Of a stretch of DNA of 64,000 bases, positions 18,583 through 27,364 are shown piece by piece. Each line of letters opens with the position of its first letter. Position 1 is the first letter of the stretch. Under the pieces are notes generated by a model. That model had not been told where the DNA came from. It ran no database searches and was given only the letters and a program-made list of their open reading frames with translations. The position numbers were made by a program, and so were the translations under genes. This stretch comes from Alphaproteobacteria bacterium (lineage in GTDB: Bacteria; Pseudomonadota; Alphaproteobacteria; Rhodobacterales; Rhodobacteraceae), in contig JAUIIJ010000002.1 of NCBI GenBank assembly GCA_030431825.1, positions 124,001 through 188,000 on the forward strand. The letters run 5' to 3'.

Positions 18583-20547
18583 ATGCGCCAGTCTCCGTTT
18601 CTAGTTGCCTTGCTGTCTTTCGCCATCGGCGGCGCGCTGTGCCTGGTGGCGGCCGGCTTTGCGGTAAGGGCGGTCGAGGACGGCTCGGAAATCGGCGTGC
18701 GCAAAGTGCTTGACCGGGCGGAATATGACTGGGCCGAAGTGCAGGCGGATGGGCTGCAGGTCATCCTGACCGGCACCTCCCCGACCGAGGCCAAGCGCTT
18801 TGACGCGATCAGCCGGGTTGGCACCGTGGTCGACCCCTCGCGGGTCATCAACCGGATGGATGTCCGCCCCACCGCCGCGCTGCAGGCACCGCAATTCTCG
18901 GCAGAGATCCTGCGCAATGACAGTGGCGTGTCGATCATCGGCCTGATCCCGGCCGAAACCGACCGGGCCGATCTGATCGAACGGCTGCGAAAGATCGCCG
19001 GCGACGCGCCGGTGACCGACCTTCTGGAGACCGCCAGCTATCCGGTGCCGCGCGGCTGGGATGATGCGCTGAGCTATGCGGCGCAGGCACTGCAGCGCCT
19101 TCCCCGCTCCAAACTGTCGGTCGAGGCGGGACTGGTTCGGATCACGGCGATTTCCGACAGCGCCGAAGCGCGCCAGCGCCTGGAAAAGGAACTCACCCGT
19201 GCCGCGCCGGCGGGGTTGCGCATGTCGATAGACATTGCCGCCCCTCGTCCCGTCATCACCCCATTTGCCCTGCGCTTCCTGATCGACGAAGACGGTGCAC
19301 GGTTTGATGCCTGCTCCGCCGAGAGCGAAAAATCGCGAAGCCGCATCCTGAACGCCGCCTTCAGGGTGGGTCTGTCGGGCGATGACCGCTGCACCATCGG
19401 CATGGGTGTTCCATCGCCACAATGGCCCCGCGCGGCGGAACTGGCGATTGCCGCGCTCGCGGAACTGGGCATGGGTTCGGTCACGATGGCGGATGCGGAC
19501 ATCACGCTGGTCGCCGTCGAAGGCACAAATCCTGCCGTGTTCGATCGGGTCGTGGGCGAACTTGAGACCGAACTCCCCGACGTCTTTGCCCTGCACGCCG
19601 TCCTGCCCGACCCGCCGGGCAGCAAACCATCCGGCCCCCCGGAATTTGTCGCGACACTCAGCCCGGAAGGGCTCGTTCAGCTGCGCGGACGGCTGAGCGA
19701 CGAAACCCTGCGCAACGCGGTCGACAGCTATGCCAGAGCGCGGTTTGGCTCGGACGGGGTCTACACCGCGACGCGGCTGGTCAAGGACCTGCCACAAGAC
19801 TGGCCGATCCGTGTCCTCTCGGGTCTCGAGGCGCTGTCGCTGCTCAGCAATGGCGCCGTCATCGTCACGCCGGACAATGTCGAGTTGCGCGGCGTCAGCA
19901 CCCGCGAGGATGCGAGCGCAACAATCTCCGGGCTGTTGTCGGAGAAGCTGGGCGAAGCGGAAAGCTACGACATCGAAGTTACCTATCGGCCACCGCCGCC
20001 GCCGGTCGACCTGCCACCCGATCCGGAACTCTGCGAGGCCGAGCTGGTTGAGATCCAGGCGGTCAACAAGATCCAGTTCGAACCCGGCTCTGCCACCATC
20101 GCCGCCGAATCGCTGGACACGATGAACGACATTGCCGACGTGCTGAAAACCTGTGGCGAGATCAGGCTGGAGATCCAGGGACATACCGACAGCCAGGGCC
20201 GCGAGAGCATGAACCAGCAGCTCAGCCAGGCGCGGGCACAGTCGGTGCTGAACGAACTGCGCGCGCGGCGGGTGCTGACCTCGACCTACACCGCGGTTGG
20301 CTATGGAGAAACCCGGCCGATTGCCGACAACGGCACCGAGGCCGGCCGGGAAGCGAACCGGCGCATCGACTTTCAGCTCATCCGGCCCGAGCCGATCAAG
20401 GAACGGCAGACGACGCTCGAAGCGGTCGCCGAACAGGCCGCAGCGGAAAACGCCGACGACGATGCAGACACGGACACGGACACGGACACGGAAGAGGCAG
20501 ACCCTGCCGGCGAGGACGAACAAGGATCAGAAAATGAACAGAACTGA
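18583..20547 (+). CDS. OmpA-family outer-membrane/periplasmic protein with acidic repeat tail
   Basis: About 654 residues. A signal peptide or anchor (FLVALLSFAIGGALCLVAAGFAVRAVED) starts the protein. A long periplasmic region with repeated BON-like beta units follows. The OmpA-like peptidoglycan-binding domain has IQFEPGSATIAAESLDTM, the EIQGHTDSQGRESMNQQLSQARAQSV core and EANRRIDF. The tail is very acidic and contains four copies of the hexamer GACACG (20467-20490), encoding Asp-Thr dipeptides. The start is uncertain: ATG 18583 fits the signal peptide, while ATG 18547 follows GGAGG by only 3 bp. It probably links envelope and cell wall; its stop overlaps the next gene by 14 bp. Confidence 0.82.
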   Translation: MRQSPFLVALLSFAIGGALCLVAAGFAVRAVEDGSEIGVRKVLDRAEYDWAEVQADGLQVILTGTSPTEAKRFDAISRVGTVVDPSRVINRMDVRPTAALQAPQFSAEILRNDSGVSIIGLIPAETDRADLIERLRKIAGDAPVTDLLETASYPVPRGWDDALSYAAQALQRLPRSKLSVEAGLVRITAISDSAEARQRLEKELTRAAPAGLRMSIDIAAPRPVITPFALRFLIDEDGARFDACSAESEKSRSRILNAAFRVGLSGDDRCTIGMGVPSPQWPRAAELAIAALAELGMGSVTMADADITLVAVEGTNPAVFDRVVGELETELPDVFALHAVLPDPPGSKPSGPPEFVATLSPEGLVQLRGRLSDETLRNAVDSYARARFGSDGVYTATRLVKDLPQDWPIRVLSGLEALSLLSNGAVIVTPDNVELRGVSTREDASATISGLLSEKLGEAESYDIEVTYRPPPPPVDLPPDPELCEAELVEIQAVNKIQFEPGSATIAAESLDTMNDIADVLKTCGEIRLEIQGHTDSQGRESMNQQLSQARAQSVLNELRARRVLTSTYTAVGYGETRPIADNGTEAGREANRRIDFQLIRPEPIKERQTTLEAVAEQAAAENADDDADTDTDTDTEEADPAGEDEQGSENEQN

Positions 20548-20845
20548 GTTCATCATAGCCACGGCCATCATCCTGTTTGTCGCCTTTGCGGCAGGCTGGT
20601 TCGCGAATTGGCTGGTACATCGCTTTACCCGCGTGAAGCAGAGCGATGTCGCCGATCTCGACCGGATGAGCCAGGAGTTGCACGAGGCCGAGGAAACCCG
20701 CGATCAGGCAATCACATATCTGCAGCAGCGGGAATCGGAACTGACCAATCAATTGTCCCAGACTGAAGCCGAACTGAGCGCCGCAATGGAGGGCCTGCGC
20801 GATGCCCGCCGCGAGGCCGAAGAACTGCGCGCCCGGATTGGCTAA
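20534..20845 (+). CDS. Small membrane-anchored coiled-coil protein
   Basis: 103 residues. One N-terminal transmembrane helix (FIIATAIILFVAFAAGWFANWLV) is followed by a charged helix rich in Glu, Gln and Arg with heptad spacing (about residues 40-100), so it is probably an anchored coiled coil. It starts inside the end of the OmpA-family gene (14-bp overlap) with AAGGATC before the ATG, so the two are coupled and may form an envelope assembly. I do not recognise a named family. Confidence 0.75.
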   Translation: MNRTEFIIATAIILFVAFAAGWFANWLVHRFTRVKQSDVADLDRMSQELHEAEETRDQAITYLQQRESELTNQLSQTEAELSAAMEGLRDARREAEELRARIG

Positions 20846-20885
20846 AGCCAGTTTGGACCAATCCTGATTGCGTCAGCGCGCGCCG

Positions 20886-21323
20886 TTACCAACGCCCCAA
20901 CGCAGCTTCGTCCTCATCGCGGGCGGCAACCCAATCGGCGCTGTCCCGGGTGATTTCCTTTTTCCAGAACGGCGCACGGGATTTCAGGTAATCCATCAGG
21001 AATTCCGCCGCTTCAAAAGCATCCTTGCGATGGCGCGACGCGGTCGCAACCATCATGATCTGTTCGCCCGGCTCAAGGCGCCCGTGTCGGTGGATCACCA
21101 GCACATCGCCCAATGACCATCGCGCGCTCGCCTCGGTCGCAATCCGGGTCAGCGCCGACTGCGTCATGCCCGGGTAATGTTCGATATCCATCGCAACCAG
21201 GTCACCCCGGTCATTGTTCCGCACCACGCCGGTAAAGGTCACGATGGCACCCATGCCGTCGCCTCCAAACCCGGTCATTTCGGCTGCGAGATCAAACGGG
21301 GAGTCCTGCACCAGCACGCGCAT
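20886..21323 (-). CDS. moaE: Molybdopterin synthase catalytic subunit
   Basis: 145 residues. MoaE adds the dithiolene sulfurs to precursor Z (cyclic pyranopterin) to make molybdopterin. Visible features are GAIVTFTGVVR near the N-terminus, the HRHGRLEPGEQIMMVA segment, and SRHRKDAFEAAEFLMDYLKSRAPFWKKE, which contains the conserved lysines of the active site. It lies 3 bp after moaD on the same strand, as expected because MoaD donates sulfur to it. This assignment is secure. Confidence 0.95.
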   Translation of the reverse strand: MRVLVQDSPFDLAAEMTGFGGDGMGAIVTFTGVVRNNDRGDLVAMDIEHYPGMTQSALTRIATEASARWSLGDVLVIHRHGRLEPGEQIMMVATASRHRKDAFEAAEFLMDYLKSRAPFWKKEITRDSADWVAARDEDEAALGRW

Positions 21324-21326
21324 CGA

Positions 21327-21572
21327 CTATCCCCCTGTCATCGGCGGAAAGAAGGCCACCTCACGCGCGCCGGAAATCGGTGCGTCGAAATCTGTCAATT
21401 CCTGGTCGATCGCCACGCGCAGGGCCGAGAGGTCGGCGAACGCGACTTCGTAACGCTCTTCCCGGCGGCGCAGTTCAGCCACGAGCTCGGCCACGGTGGT
21501 CGCGTCGGTTTCGACCTTTTCCCGCGGCAGGCCGATCCGCTCGCGCACCCATGCAAAATACAGGACATCCAT
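21327..21572 (-). CDS. moaD: Molybdopterin synthase sulfur carrier subunit
   Basis: 81 residues, the ubiquitin-like sulfur carrier that hands its C-terminal thiocarboxylate to MoaE. The C-terminus FFPPMTGG ends with the required Gly-Gly. A clear AAGGAGGT lies 7 bp before the ATG at 21572, and that ATG shares one base with the pgsA stop (TGATG). Longer in-frame extensions run into pgsA and are unlikely. It is encoded between pgsA and moaE. Confidence 0.94.
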   Translation of the reverse strand: MDVLYFAWVRERIGLPREKVETDATTVAELVAELRRREERYEVAFADLSALRVAIDQELTDFDAPISGAREVAFFPPMTGG

Positions 21573-22237
21573 CAACGTACCTCCTTGAGGAAGGGCAGCG
21601 CCTTGCGCAGGTAATCCATCCCCGTCACCAATGTCAGCGCGGCCGCGAACCACAACAGCCACAATCCCGCGCGTTCTGCCCATTCCATCGCCGCCGCCTT
21701 CCAGCGCAGCCCGTTCGGATCCGCGCCATCGCCGGCAAGCGTCTCGGCAACGACCTGCGGGTCAAGCCCCACCAGAGACAGCCCCAGATAATGCTCGAAA
21801 ATTCCCTGCAGGAACAATACCGCGATGGCGATCATCTGCATCGTCGTCTTCCACTTGGCAAGGTTCGTCACCTTGAGCGTGCCGGCCGTATCGCCAAGAT
21901 ACTCACGCAACCCGGATACGAACACTTCACGAAACAGGATCACCGTCGCCGGCAGAACCAGCCAGGGCGACATCGACGAAAATCCGACAATGACCATCAG
22001 GGCGATGATCACCATCGCCTTGTCCGCGATCGGGTCCAGCATGGCGCCAATCTTGGTTTCCTGCTTCCACGCCCGTGCAAGATAACCATCGACCCAATCG
22101 GTGAGAGATGCGCTGACAAACAGCAGCAGCGCAAACCAATCCGCATAGGGCCGCTGGAAATACAGGAACATGACCGCGAGCCCCGGTGCCGCAAGCAGCC
22201 GCAGGATGGTCAGGATATTTGGCAGGTTCCACGTCAT
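21572..22237 (-). CDS. pgsA: CDP-diacylglycerol-glycerol-3-phosphate 3-phosphatidyltransferase
   Basis: 221 residues, an inner-membrane enzyme that makes phosphatidylglycerol phosphate. The CDP-alcohol phosphotransferase motif is visible as SLTDWVDGYLARAWKQETKIGAMLDPIADKAM (DG-x2-AR-x8-G-x3-D-x3-D). The N-terminal NLPNILTILRLLAAPGL is typical of PgsA. Several hydrophobic segments follow. It is upstream of moaD-moaE, with overlapping start and stop codons; uvrC lies 97 bp further upstream on the same strand. This uvrC-pgsA-moaDE order is common in alphaproteobacteria. Confidence 0.94.
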   Translation of the reverse strand: MTWNLPNILTILRLLAAPGLAVMFLYFQRPYADWFALLLFVSASLTDWVDGYLARAWKQETKIGAMLDPIADKAMVIIALMVIVGFSSMSPWLVLPATVILFREVFVSGLREYLGDTAGTLKVTNLAKWKTTMQMIAIAVLFLQGIFEHYLGLSLVGLDPQVVAETLAGDGADPNGLRWKAAAMEWAERAGLWLLWFAAALTLVTGMDYLRKALPFLKEVR

Positions 22238-22333
22238 GAGCGAACCCTACATCGCGGATTTGGAACATAAAAGCGCATGTTCATCCCATTTGACAATCCG
22301 GCGGAGATCGCCCGCGCGCGCGATCCGCACGGC

Positions 22334-24214
22334 TCACCCCTTGTCATGAAAGAAATCATAGATCGTCTCGGCCAGATGACCGGATATCCCGTCGACCGCC
22401 TTGAGGTCGTTCAGATTGGCGCGACTGACCGCCTTGGCGCTGCCGAAATGCGCCAGCAATGCACGTTTGCGGGTGGCGCCCACACCCGGCACCTCGTCCA
22501 GCGGCGTGGCGCCGACCGCCTTTGCCCGCTTGGCCCTGTGGGTGCCGATGGCAAAGCGGTGTGCCTCGTCGCGCAACCGCTGCACGAAATAAAGCACCGG
22601 ATCGTTATGGCGCAACGCAAAGGGACGTGCGCCGACACGATGAAACTCTTCCTTGCCATGATCGCGATCGACGCCCTTGGCCACGCCAACCATCGGTATG
22701 TCCTCGATGCCGTGATCGCGCATGATCTCGGCCACCGCGCTCACCTGTCCCGCGCCGCCGTCGATCAGCAACAGGTCGGGCCACTGCCCCTTCTGACGCG
22801 TGGGGTCCTCTTTCAGCAGCCGCGCAAAGCGCCGGTTCAACACTTCTTTCATCATGCCGAAATCATCACCGGGCGTCAGGTCATCTCCCCGGATATTGAA
22901 CTTGCGATAGCTGTTCTTCATGAATCCGTCCGGCCCCGCCACGATCATCGCGCCGACCGCGTTGGTGCCCTGAATATGGCTGTTGTCGTAAACCTCGATC
23001 CTCTGGGGCGGTGCATCAAGGTCAAACGCCTCTGCCAGCCCGCGCAACAGCTTGCCCTGCGTGGCGCTCTCGGACATGCGGCGGGCCAGTGACTCGCGGG
23101 CATTGCGCAGCGCCCCGGCGGTCAGTTCCGCCTTTTCCCCGCGCTGCGGCACGAGGATTTCGACCTTGCGCCCGGCCTTTTCCGTCAACGCCTCGCACAT
23201 GAGATCGGCGTTTTCGATCGCGTCGGACAGGATCAGCTGCCGGGGCGGTTCCTTGTTGTCATAGAACTGACCGACAAAGGCTTCCATGACCTCGGCCGCC
23301 GACACGTCCGCTCCGATGCGCGGATAGAAATCCTTGTTGCCCCAGTTCTGATTGGCGCGAATGAAGAAGACCTGAACACAGGCCTGACCGCCGTCCATGT
23401 GCAGCGCGATCACGTCCGCCTCGGCCACTCCGCGCGGATTGATGCCCTGGGTCGACTGGACCTGCGTCAAAGCGCGAATGCGGTCGCGCAGCGCCGCCGC
23501 GCGTTCGAACTCCATCGCATCGGAAGCGGCCGTCATCTGCTCTGCCAGCTCCTCCTGCACCCGTGTGGACCGACCAGACAGGAACTGTTCAGCATCGCGC
23601 ACGCTCGCGGCATAGTCCGCCTCGGAGATCAAGCCGACGCACGGCCCCGAACACCGCTTGATCTGATAGAGCAGGCAGGGGCGCGTCCGCCCGTCGAACG
23701 TCGCATCCGTGCAATTTCGCAGCAGGAACGCCTTTTGCAATTGGTTGAGCGTGCGATTGACCGCCCCCGCATTGGCAAAAGGCCCGAAATAGGCACCCTT
23801 TTCCTTTTTCGCTCCGCGATGCTTCTTGATCTGCGGAAAGGCATGATCGCGCGCGACAAGAATATTGGGAAAGCTTTTGTCGTCGCGCAGCAGCACGTTG
23901 TATTTCGGCTTGAGCTGCTTGATCAGGTTCTGCTCCAGCAGCAGCGCCTCTGTTTCCGTTCGGGTTGTCAGGAACATCATGCTGGCGGTTTCGCGGATCA
24001 TCCGGTCGATCCGCCCGCTATGGCCCGCGCTTGGCCGGGAATAGCTCGACACCCTCGCCTTGAGGTTGCGCGCCTTGCCGACGTACAGCACCCGGCTCTC
24101 GGAATCCAGCATCCGGTAGACACCCGGCGACGTATCCAGCGTCTTGAGATACGCCTGAATGCGTACATGCCCGGTTGGCGTCGCGGTGTCGGAGTGTTGG
24201 CTCTGATCGGTCAT
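22334..24214 (-). CDS. uvrC: Excinuclease ABC subunit C
   Basis: 626 residues, the nuclease that makes both incisions in nucleotide excision repair. The N-terminal GIY-YIG domain has [27 protein letters not shown]. The UVR motif follows ([18 protein letters not shown]), then the RNase H-like C-terminal nuclease ([20 protein letters not shown] and [12 protein letters not shown]). The HhH pair closes the protein ([17 protein letters not shown] and [16 protein letters not shown]). Length is normal. The 293-bp region upstream of the start contains a DnaA-box-like site and two palindromic structures. Confidence 0.97.
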   Translation of the reverse strand: MTDQSQHSDTATPTGHVRIQAYLKTLDTSPGVYRMLDSESRVLYVGKARNLKARVSSYSRPSAGHSGRIDRMIRETASMMFLTTRTETEALLLEQNLIKQLKPKYNVLLRDDKSFPNILVARDHAFPQIKKHRGAKKEKGAYFGPFANAGAVNRTLNQLQKAFLLRNCTDATFDGRTRPCLLYQIKRCSGPCVGLISEADYAASVRDAEQFLSGRSTRVQEELAEQMTAASDAMEFERAAALRDRIRALTQVQSTQGINPRGVAEADVIALHMDGGQACVQVFFIRANQNWGNKDFYPRIGADVSAAEVMEAFVGQFYDNKEPPRQLILSDAIENADLMCEALTEKAGRKVEILVPQRGEKAELTAGALRNARESLARRMSESATQGKLLRGLAEAFDLDAPPQRIEVYDNSHIQGTNAVGAMIVAGPDGFMKNSYRKFNIRGDDLTPGDDFGMMKEVLNRRFARLLKEDPTRQKGQWPDLLLIDGGAGQVSAVAEIMRDHGIEDIPMVGVAKGVDRDHGKEEFHRVGARPFALRHNDPVLYFVQRLRDEAHRFAIGTHRAKRAKAVGATPLDEVPGVGATRKRALLAHFGSAKAVSRANLNDLKAVDGISGHLAETIYDFFHDKG

Positions 24215-24507
24215 GGGCTATAACTATGATTCTCTGCATCTGGCTGCAATCTTGACCGGGCCAGATCAACCCTGAACAAATCCACGGTTTGTGTGGATAA
24301 GTCTGAAGATATGTTTGGGGTACCGGGAAATTTCCCTTAGTTTCGGCTGCTTTCGCCGAAATGACTAATATTTAGGCACATAACCAAGCCATTGAAATCA
24401 AACGAAACTTTTTGGCATGCGACGCAAGTTAATGAAATATAACACAAAATTGTAACAGTTCAGTAACGTCAGGGTGACCAGTGCAAAACTTGCATCGGCG
24501 ATGACAG
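24215..24507. other. Structured AT-rich intergenic region upstream of uvrC
   Basis: No open frame worth reporting. It holds a perfect DnaA-box 9-mer TGTGGATAA (24292-24300, complement of TTATCCACA) and a 12-bp palindrome GGGAAATTTCCC (24325-24336). A hairpin with arms TTTCGGC (24341-24347) and GCCGAAA (24355-24361) follows. About 110 bp of AT-rich sequence then extends towards the end of the SDR gene. It should contain the uvrC promoter. With only one clear DnaA box I do not call it an origin. Confidence 0.6.
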
Positions 24508-25287
24508 TTATTCCACGCCAAGCACGTCCGGGGTTCGCCAGCCCAGGTGCTGCCCGCCATCGACACAGAGCAGTTGCCCGGTCACTGCGGGGGCGTCCAG
24601 AAAGTAGCCGAGCGCCGCTGTGATGTCGTCCGGATTGGCCCCGCGTTCGAGGATTGTCGCTGCCCTCTGGGCTGTGAAGTGGGCCTCGGACTGGCGCTCG
24701 CCCTTCAACGTGGGGCCGGGACCGATCGCGTTCACGCGGATGGCCGGGGCCAGAGCGCGGGACGCGGTCTGGGTCAATGCCCAGAGTCCCATCTTGGCAA
24801 GCGTGTAGGTCATGAATTCCGGTGTCAGCTTGCGCACCCGCTCGTCGATCATGTTGACAACCAGTCCGGTGGCCACGGGCTCTCCGGCCTCATCGGTGGC
24901 CACCCCGATTCCCTGCGCAGCCATCGCCTGGACAAGGACGAAGGGCGCGCGCAGGTTGCTGTTCATATGCCGGTCCCAGCCCTCGCGCGTCGCCGTGCGG
25001 ATGTTGTCGTACTCGAAGATGGACGCGTTGTTGACAAGGCAGGTCACCTCCCCGCCAAGGGCCTCTGCCGCGGCGGGCAACAGCGCCTGTGTCTGATCCT
25101 CTTCCAGCAGGTCGGCACCAAGCGCCACGGCATTGCGACCTTTGGCCCGGATCTCGGCAACGACGGCATCGGCGGCATCAGCGGAACGCGCGTAATGCAC
25201 CGCAACATCGTGACCACGGTCGGCAAGATAGAGCGCCATCGCCCGCCCAAGCCTCTTTCCGGCACCGGTGACAAGACTGCGTGGCAT
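24508..25287 (-). CDS. SDR-family oxidoreductase (FolM/pteridine reductase-like)
   Basis: 259 residues, short-chain dehydrogenase/reductase. The cofactor loop is VTGAGKRLGRAMALYLADRG with a following HYARS, suggesting NADPH preference. CLVNNASIF is the NNAG-type motif and YTLAKMGLWALT carries the Tyr-x3-Lys pair. NAIGPGPTLKG and the C-terminal TGQLLCVDGGQHL complete the fold. The GKRLG loop and NNAS motif resemble FolM/pteridine reductases, so a dihydromonapterin or dihydrofolate reductase role is possible but not proven. A GAGAGGA ribosome site precedes the ATG. Confidence 0.8.
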   Translation of the reverse strand: MPRSLVTGAGKRLGRAMALYLADRGHDVAVHYARSADAADAVVAEIRAKGRNAVALGADLLEEDQTQALLPAAAEALGGEVTCLVNNASIFEYDNIRTATREGWDRHMNSNLRAPFVLVQAMAAQGIGVATDEAGEPVATGLVVNMIDERVRKLTPEFMTYTLAKMGLWALTQTASRALAPAIRVNAIGPGPTLKGERQSEAHFTAQRAATILERGANPDDITAALGYFLDAPAVTGQLLCVDGGQHLGWRTPDVLGVE

Positions 25288-25315
25288 GGGTGTCCTCTCG
25301 CGTAAAAAAAGGGCG

Positions 25316-26263
25316 TCAGTTCAGGATGGCAAAGACATAGGCGGCATACAGCGCGGTCAACACGATGCCCCAGAGACGCGTGATGTTCACCTTGAAGAAC
25401 ACGAAGGGGAACATCAGCAGCGACGCACCCAGCATGACCCAGAGATCGAAATTCAGGAATTCGGGATCAACCCTGATATCCCCGAAGAACGTGGCGATGC
25501 CGACGATGGCGAGCAGGTTGAACATGTTCGACCCGATCACGTTGCCAAGCGCCACATCCGCCTGCCGCCGCAGCGCCGCCATCACGGTGGTCGCCAATTC
25601 CGGCAGGGACGTGCCCACAGCCACGAGAGTCAGACCGATGACCGTATCGCTGACCCCGTAGGCCTGCGCGATCAGCGACGCGTTGGTGACCAGCAGGTGC
25701 GCCCCCAGCGGCAATCCGACGAGACCCAGAACAAGGTAAAGGCCAACCCGCCAATATGGCATGTCGGGATCGGCCTCGTCGATTTCCTCAAGCTGGTCGG
25801 GTGATCCGTTGACGCGATGCGCGCGGGCGTCACGCATCATGTCGATCAGCACGACACCCAGCATCGCCAGCAGGATCAGGCCGGTGCCGATGGTAAAGGT
25901 CCCGAGAAAGGCCAGCCCGATAAAGACCACCGACGCCAGGATCATCAGAACATAGTTCTTCCGGCTGTCGCATTCGCTCGTGTGCAATGTCGTGATAAGC
26001 GCCGGTATACCGAGCACCAAAAGGATATTCGCCGTGTTCGATCCGACCACGTTGCCGAGCGCGATACCCGGCGCGTTGTCCCTGACCGCGCTGATCGCGA
26101 TCAGCAGTTCGGGGGCCGAGGTCCCGAAGGCGACGATAGTCAGGCTGACGATCAGCGCCGGAACGCCCAATCTCAGGCTGAGATTGACCGCACCGCGCAC
26201 CAGCGCATCCCCTGCCAGCAGCAGGATGACCAGCCCCAGAATTGACAGAAGCCACGGTGTCAT
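25316..26263 (-). CDS. Calcium/sodium antiporter of the CaCA family
   Basis: 315 residues with about ten hydrophobic helices. The two inverted alpha-repeats are clear: GTSAPELLIAISAVRDNAPGIALGNVVGSN in the first half and GTSLPELATTVMAALRRQADVALGNVIGSN in the second. These carry the acidic and Asn residues that bind cations. A charged loop between the halves (DARAHRVNGSPDQLEEIDEADPD) probably lies in the cytoplasm. It is YrbG-like and should exchange Ca2+ for Na+ or K+ across the inner membrane. Its start overlaps the end of the tiny zinc-ribbon gene (ATGA). Confidence 0.9.
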   Translation of the reverse strand: MTPWLLSILGLVILLLAGDALVRGAVNLSLRLGVPALIVSLTIVAFGTSAPELLIAISAVRDNAPGIALGNVVGSNTANILLVLGIPALITTLHTSECDSRKNYVLMILASVVFIGLAFLGTFTIGTGLILLAMLGVVLIDMMRDARAHRVNGSPDQLEEIDEADPDMPYWRVGLYLVLGLVGLPLGAHLLVTNASLIAQAYGVSDTVIGLTLVAVGTSLPELATTVMAALRRQADVALGNVIGSNMFNLLAIVGIATFFGDIRVDPEFLNFDLWVMLGASLLMFPFVFFKVNITRLWGIVLTALYAAYVFAILN

Positions 26264-26430
26264 CGGCGCTCTCCCGCTCCGCAGCTACATGGCCCCTTGC
26301 CGATCCGGTATCGACCGCACGAGGGGCATTTTGCCGAAGCGATGCGTCCGGCACCGGGCAGGCGCAGCTTGCCGAACATGGCGAGAACCCCCATCCCGAT
26401 CAGAAAAAGGAAAACGATCTTGACGATCAA
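26260..26430 (-). CDS. Tiny membrane protein with C-terminal zinc-ribbon-like cysteines
   Basis: About 56 residues if read from the TTG at 26430, which follows the S49 peptidase stop after one base. A single hydrophobic helix (IVKIVFLFLIGMGVLAMFG) is followed by KCPSCGRYRIGKGPCSCG, a four-cysteine cluster (CxxC...CxC) likely to bind zinc. Its stop overlaps the antiporter start as ATGA, so it is sandwiched in a three-gene coupled unit. A longer frame from an upstream ATG exists but lies in the peptidase gene. I recognise the pattern as conserved in roseobacters but know no function. Confidence 0.65.
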   Translation of the reverse strand: MIVKIVFLFLIGMGVLAMFGKLRLPGAGRIASAKCPSCGRYRIGKGPCSCGAGERR

Positions 26431-26431
26431 C

Positions 26432-27229
26432 TCAAAGACCAAAACGCGCAAAGGCGGCGCGCTCCTCGATACCGGCAACCGCGTCATCCACCACCTGTGC
26501 CCCGAAACGGGCCAGGAACGGACGCCGCATTTCGTGGCGGCGGAATTTGACCTTGTCGCCGAAGCGGGCCTTCATCTTGGGTTTGAGATGGCCGATCCCA
26601 TCGATCAGGCCAAGATCGGTCGCACGGCGTGCCAACCAGATTTCACCCGTGAAAAGCTCTTTGGTGGTGTCAAGCTTCTGCCCCCGCCGTGCTTTGACAT
26701 GGGCGATGAAATTGTCGTGGATGTCACCGAGGATGACCTGCAACCGCGCGACATCTTCCTCGTTCTCGGCGCGAAACGGGTCAAGCATCGACTTGGACTT
26801 TCCGGCGGTATAGACGCGCCGCTCGATGCCTTGCCGGGCAAGGAAGACCTGGGCGCCGAAGCCCGCCGAGATCACACCGATCGACCCCACGACAGAGCTT
26901 TCGTCGGCCCAGATTTCATCCGCCGCCGCCGCCAGCCAATAGCCGCCGGATGCGGCGACATCCTCGACAAAGGCCACGACGGGCACCTTGGTTTCCTCCG
27001 AAAGCTGCCGGATGCGCGCACCGATCAGCGATGATTGCACCGGCGAGCCGCCGGGCGAGTTGATCTCGAGCGCCACCATGTCGGGTTTGCCACGGCGAAA
27101 CGCCCTCTCCAGGACCGGCGCCAGCGCATGATCGTTGAGCGACCGGCGCCCGGCCATGCCGATCGCTCCGTGCATACGGACAACCGAGACAAGGGGCGGC
27201 TTTTTCAGAAAGGGGATGCGAAGGTTCAT
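26432..27229 (-). CDS. S49 family serine peptidase (SppA/SohB-like)
   Basis: 265 residues. Family features are VVRMHGAIG at the N-terminus, LEINSPGGSPVQSSLIGARIRQL, FVEDVAASGGYWLAAAADEIWADESSVVGSIGVI with the nucleophile region, and RVYTAGKSKSMLDPF with a catalytic lysine. It lacks a clear transmembrane segment at the N-terminus, so it is a short SppA-type protein, possibly membrane-associated on the cytoplasmic side. The ATG at 27229 gives the family-like start; the frame extends upstream without support. Downstream genes are coupled to it. Confidence 0.88.
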   Translation of the reverse strand: MNLRIPFLKKPPLVSVVRMHGAIGMAGRRSLNDHALAPVLERAFRRGKPDMVALEINSPGGSPVQSSLIGARIRQLSEETKVPVVAFVEDVAASGGYWLAAAADEIWADESSVVGSIGVISAGFGAQVFLARQGIERRVYTAGKSKSMLDPFRAENEEDVARLQVILGDIHDNFIAHVKARRGQKLDTTKELFTGEIWLARRATDLGLIDGIGHLKPKMKARFGDKVKFRRHEMRRPFLARFGAQVVDDAVAGIEERAAFARFGL

Positions 27230-27364
27230 GCAGCCGATGTAGAACGCCACCCGCCGACAAACAAGATGCCGACCCGAACAGAAACCCGAGACACCACCCA
27301 AATCACGCAACGGCGGGCAATTATGCCACGTCATTGCGGCAGCACAACCGTCTGGGTTGAGCGG

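Noticed and set aside
24292-24300. DnaA box taken as evidence for a replication origin
   Set aside because: Only one perfect box is present, with no cluster and no dnaA, parAB or hemE genes nearby; kept only as a regulatory curiosity.
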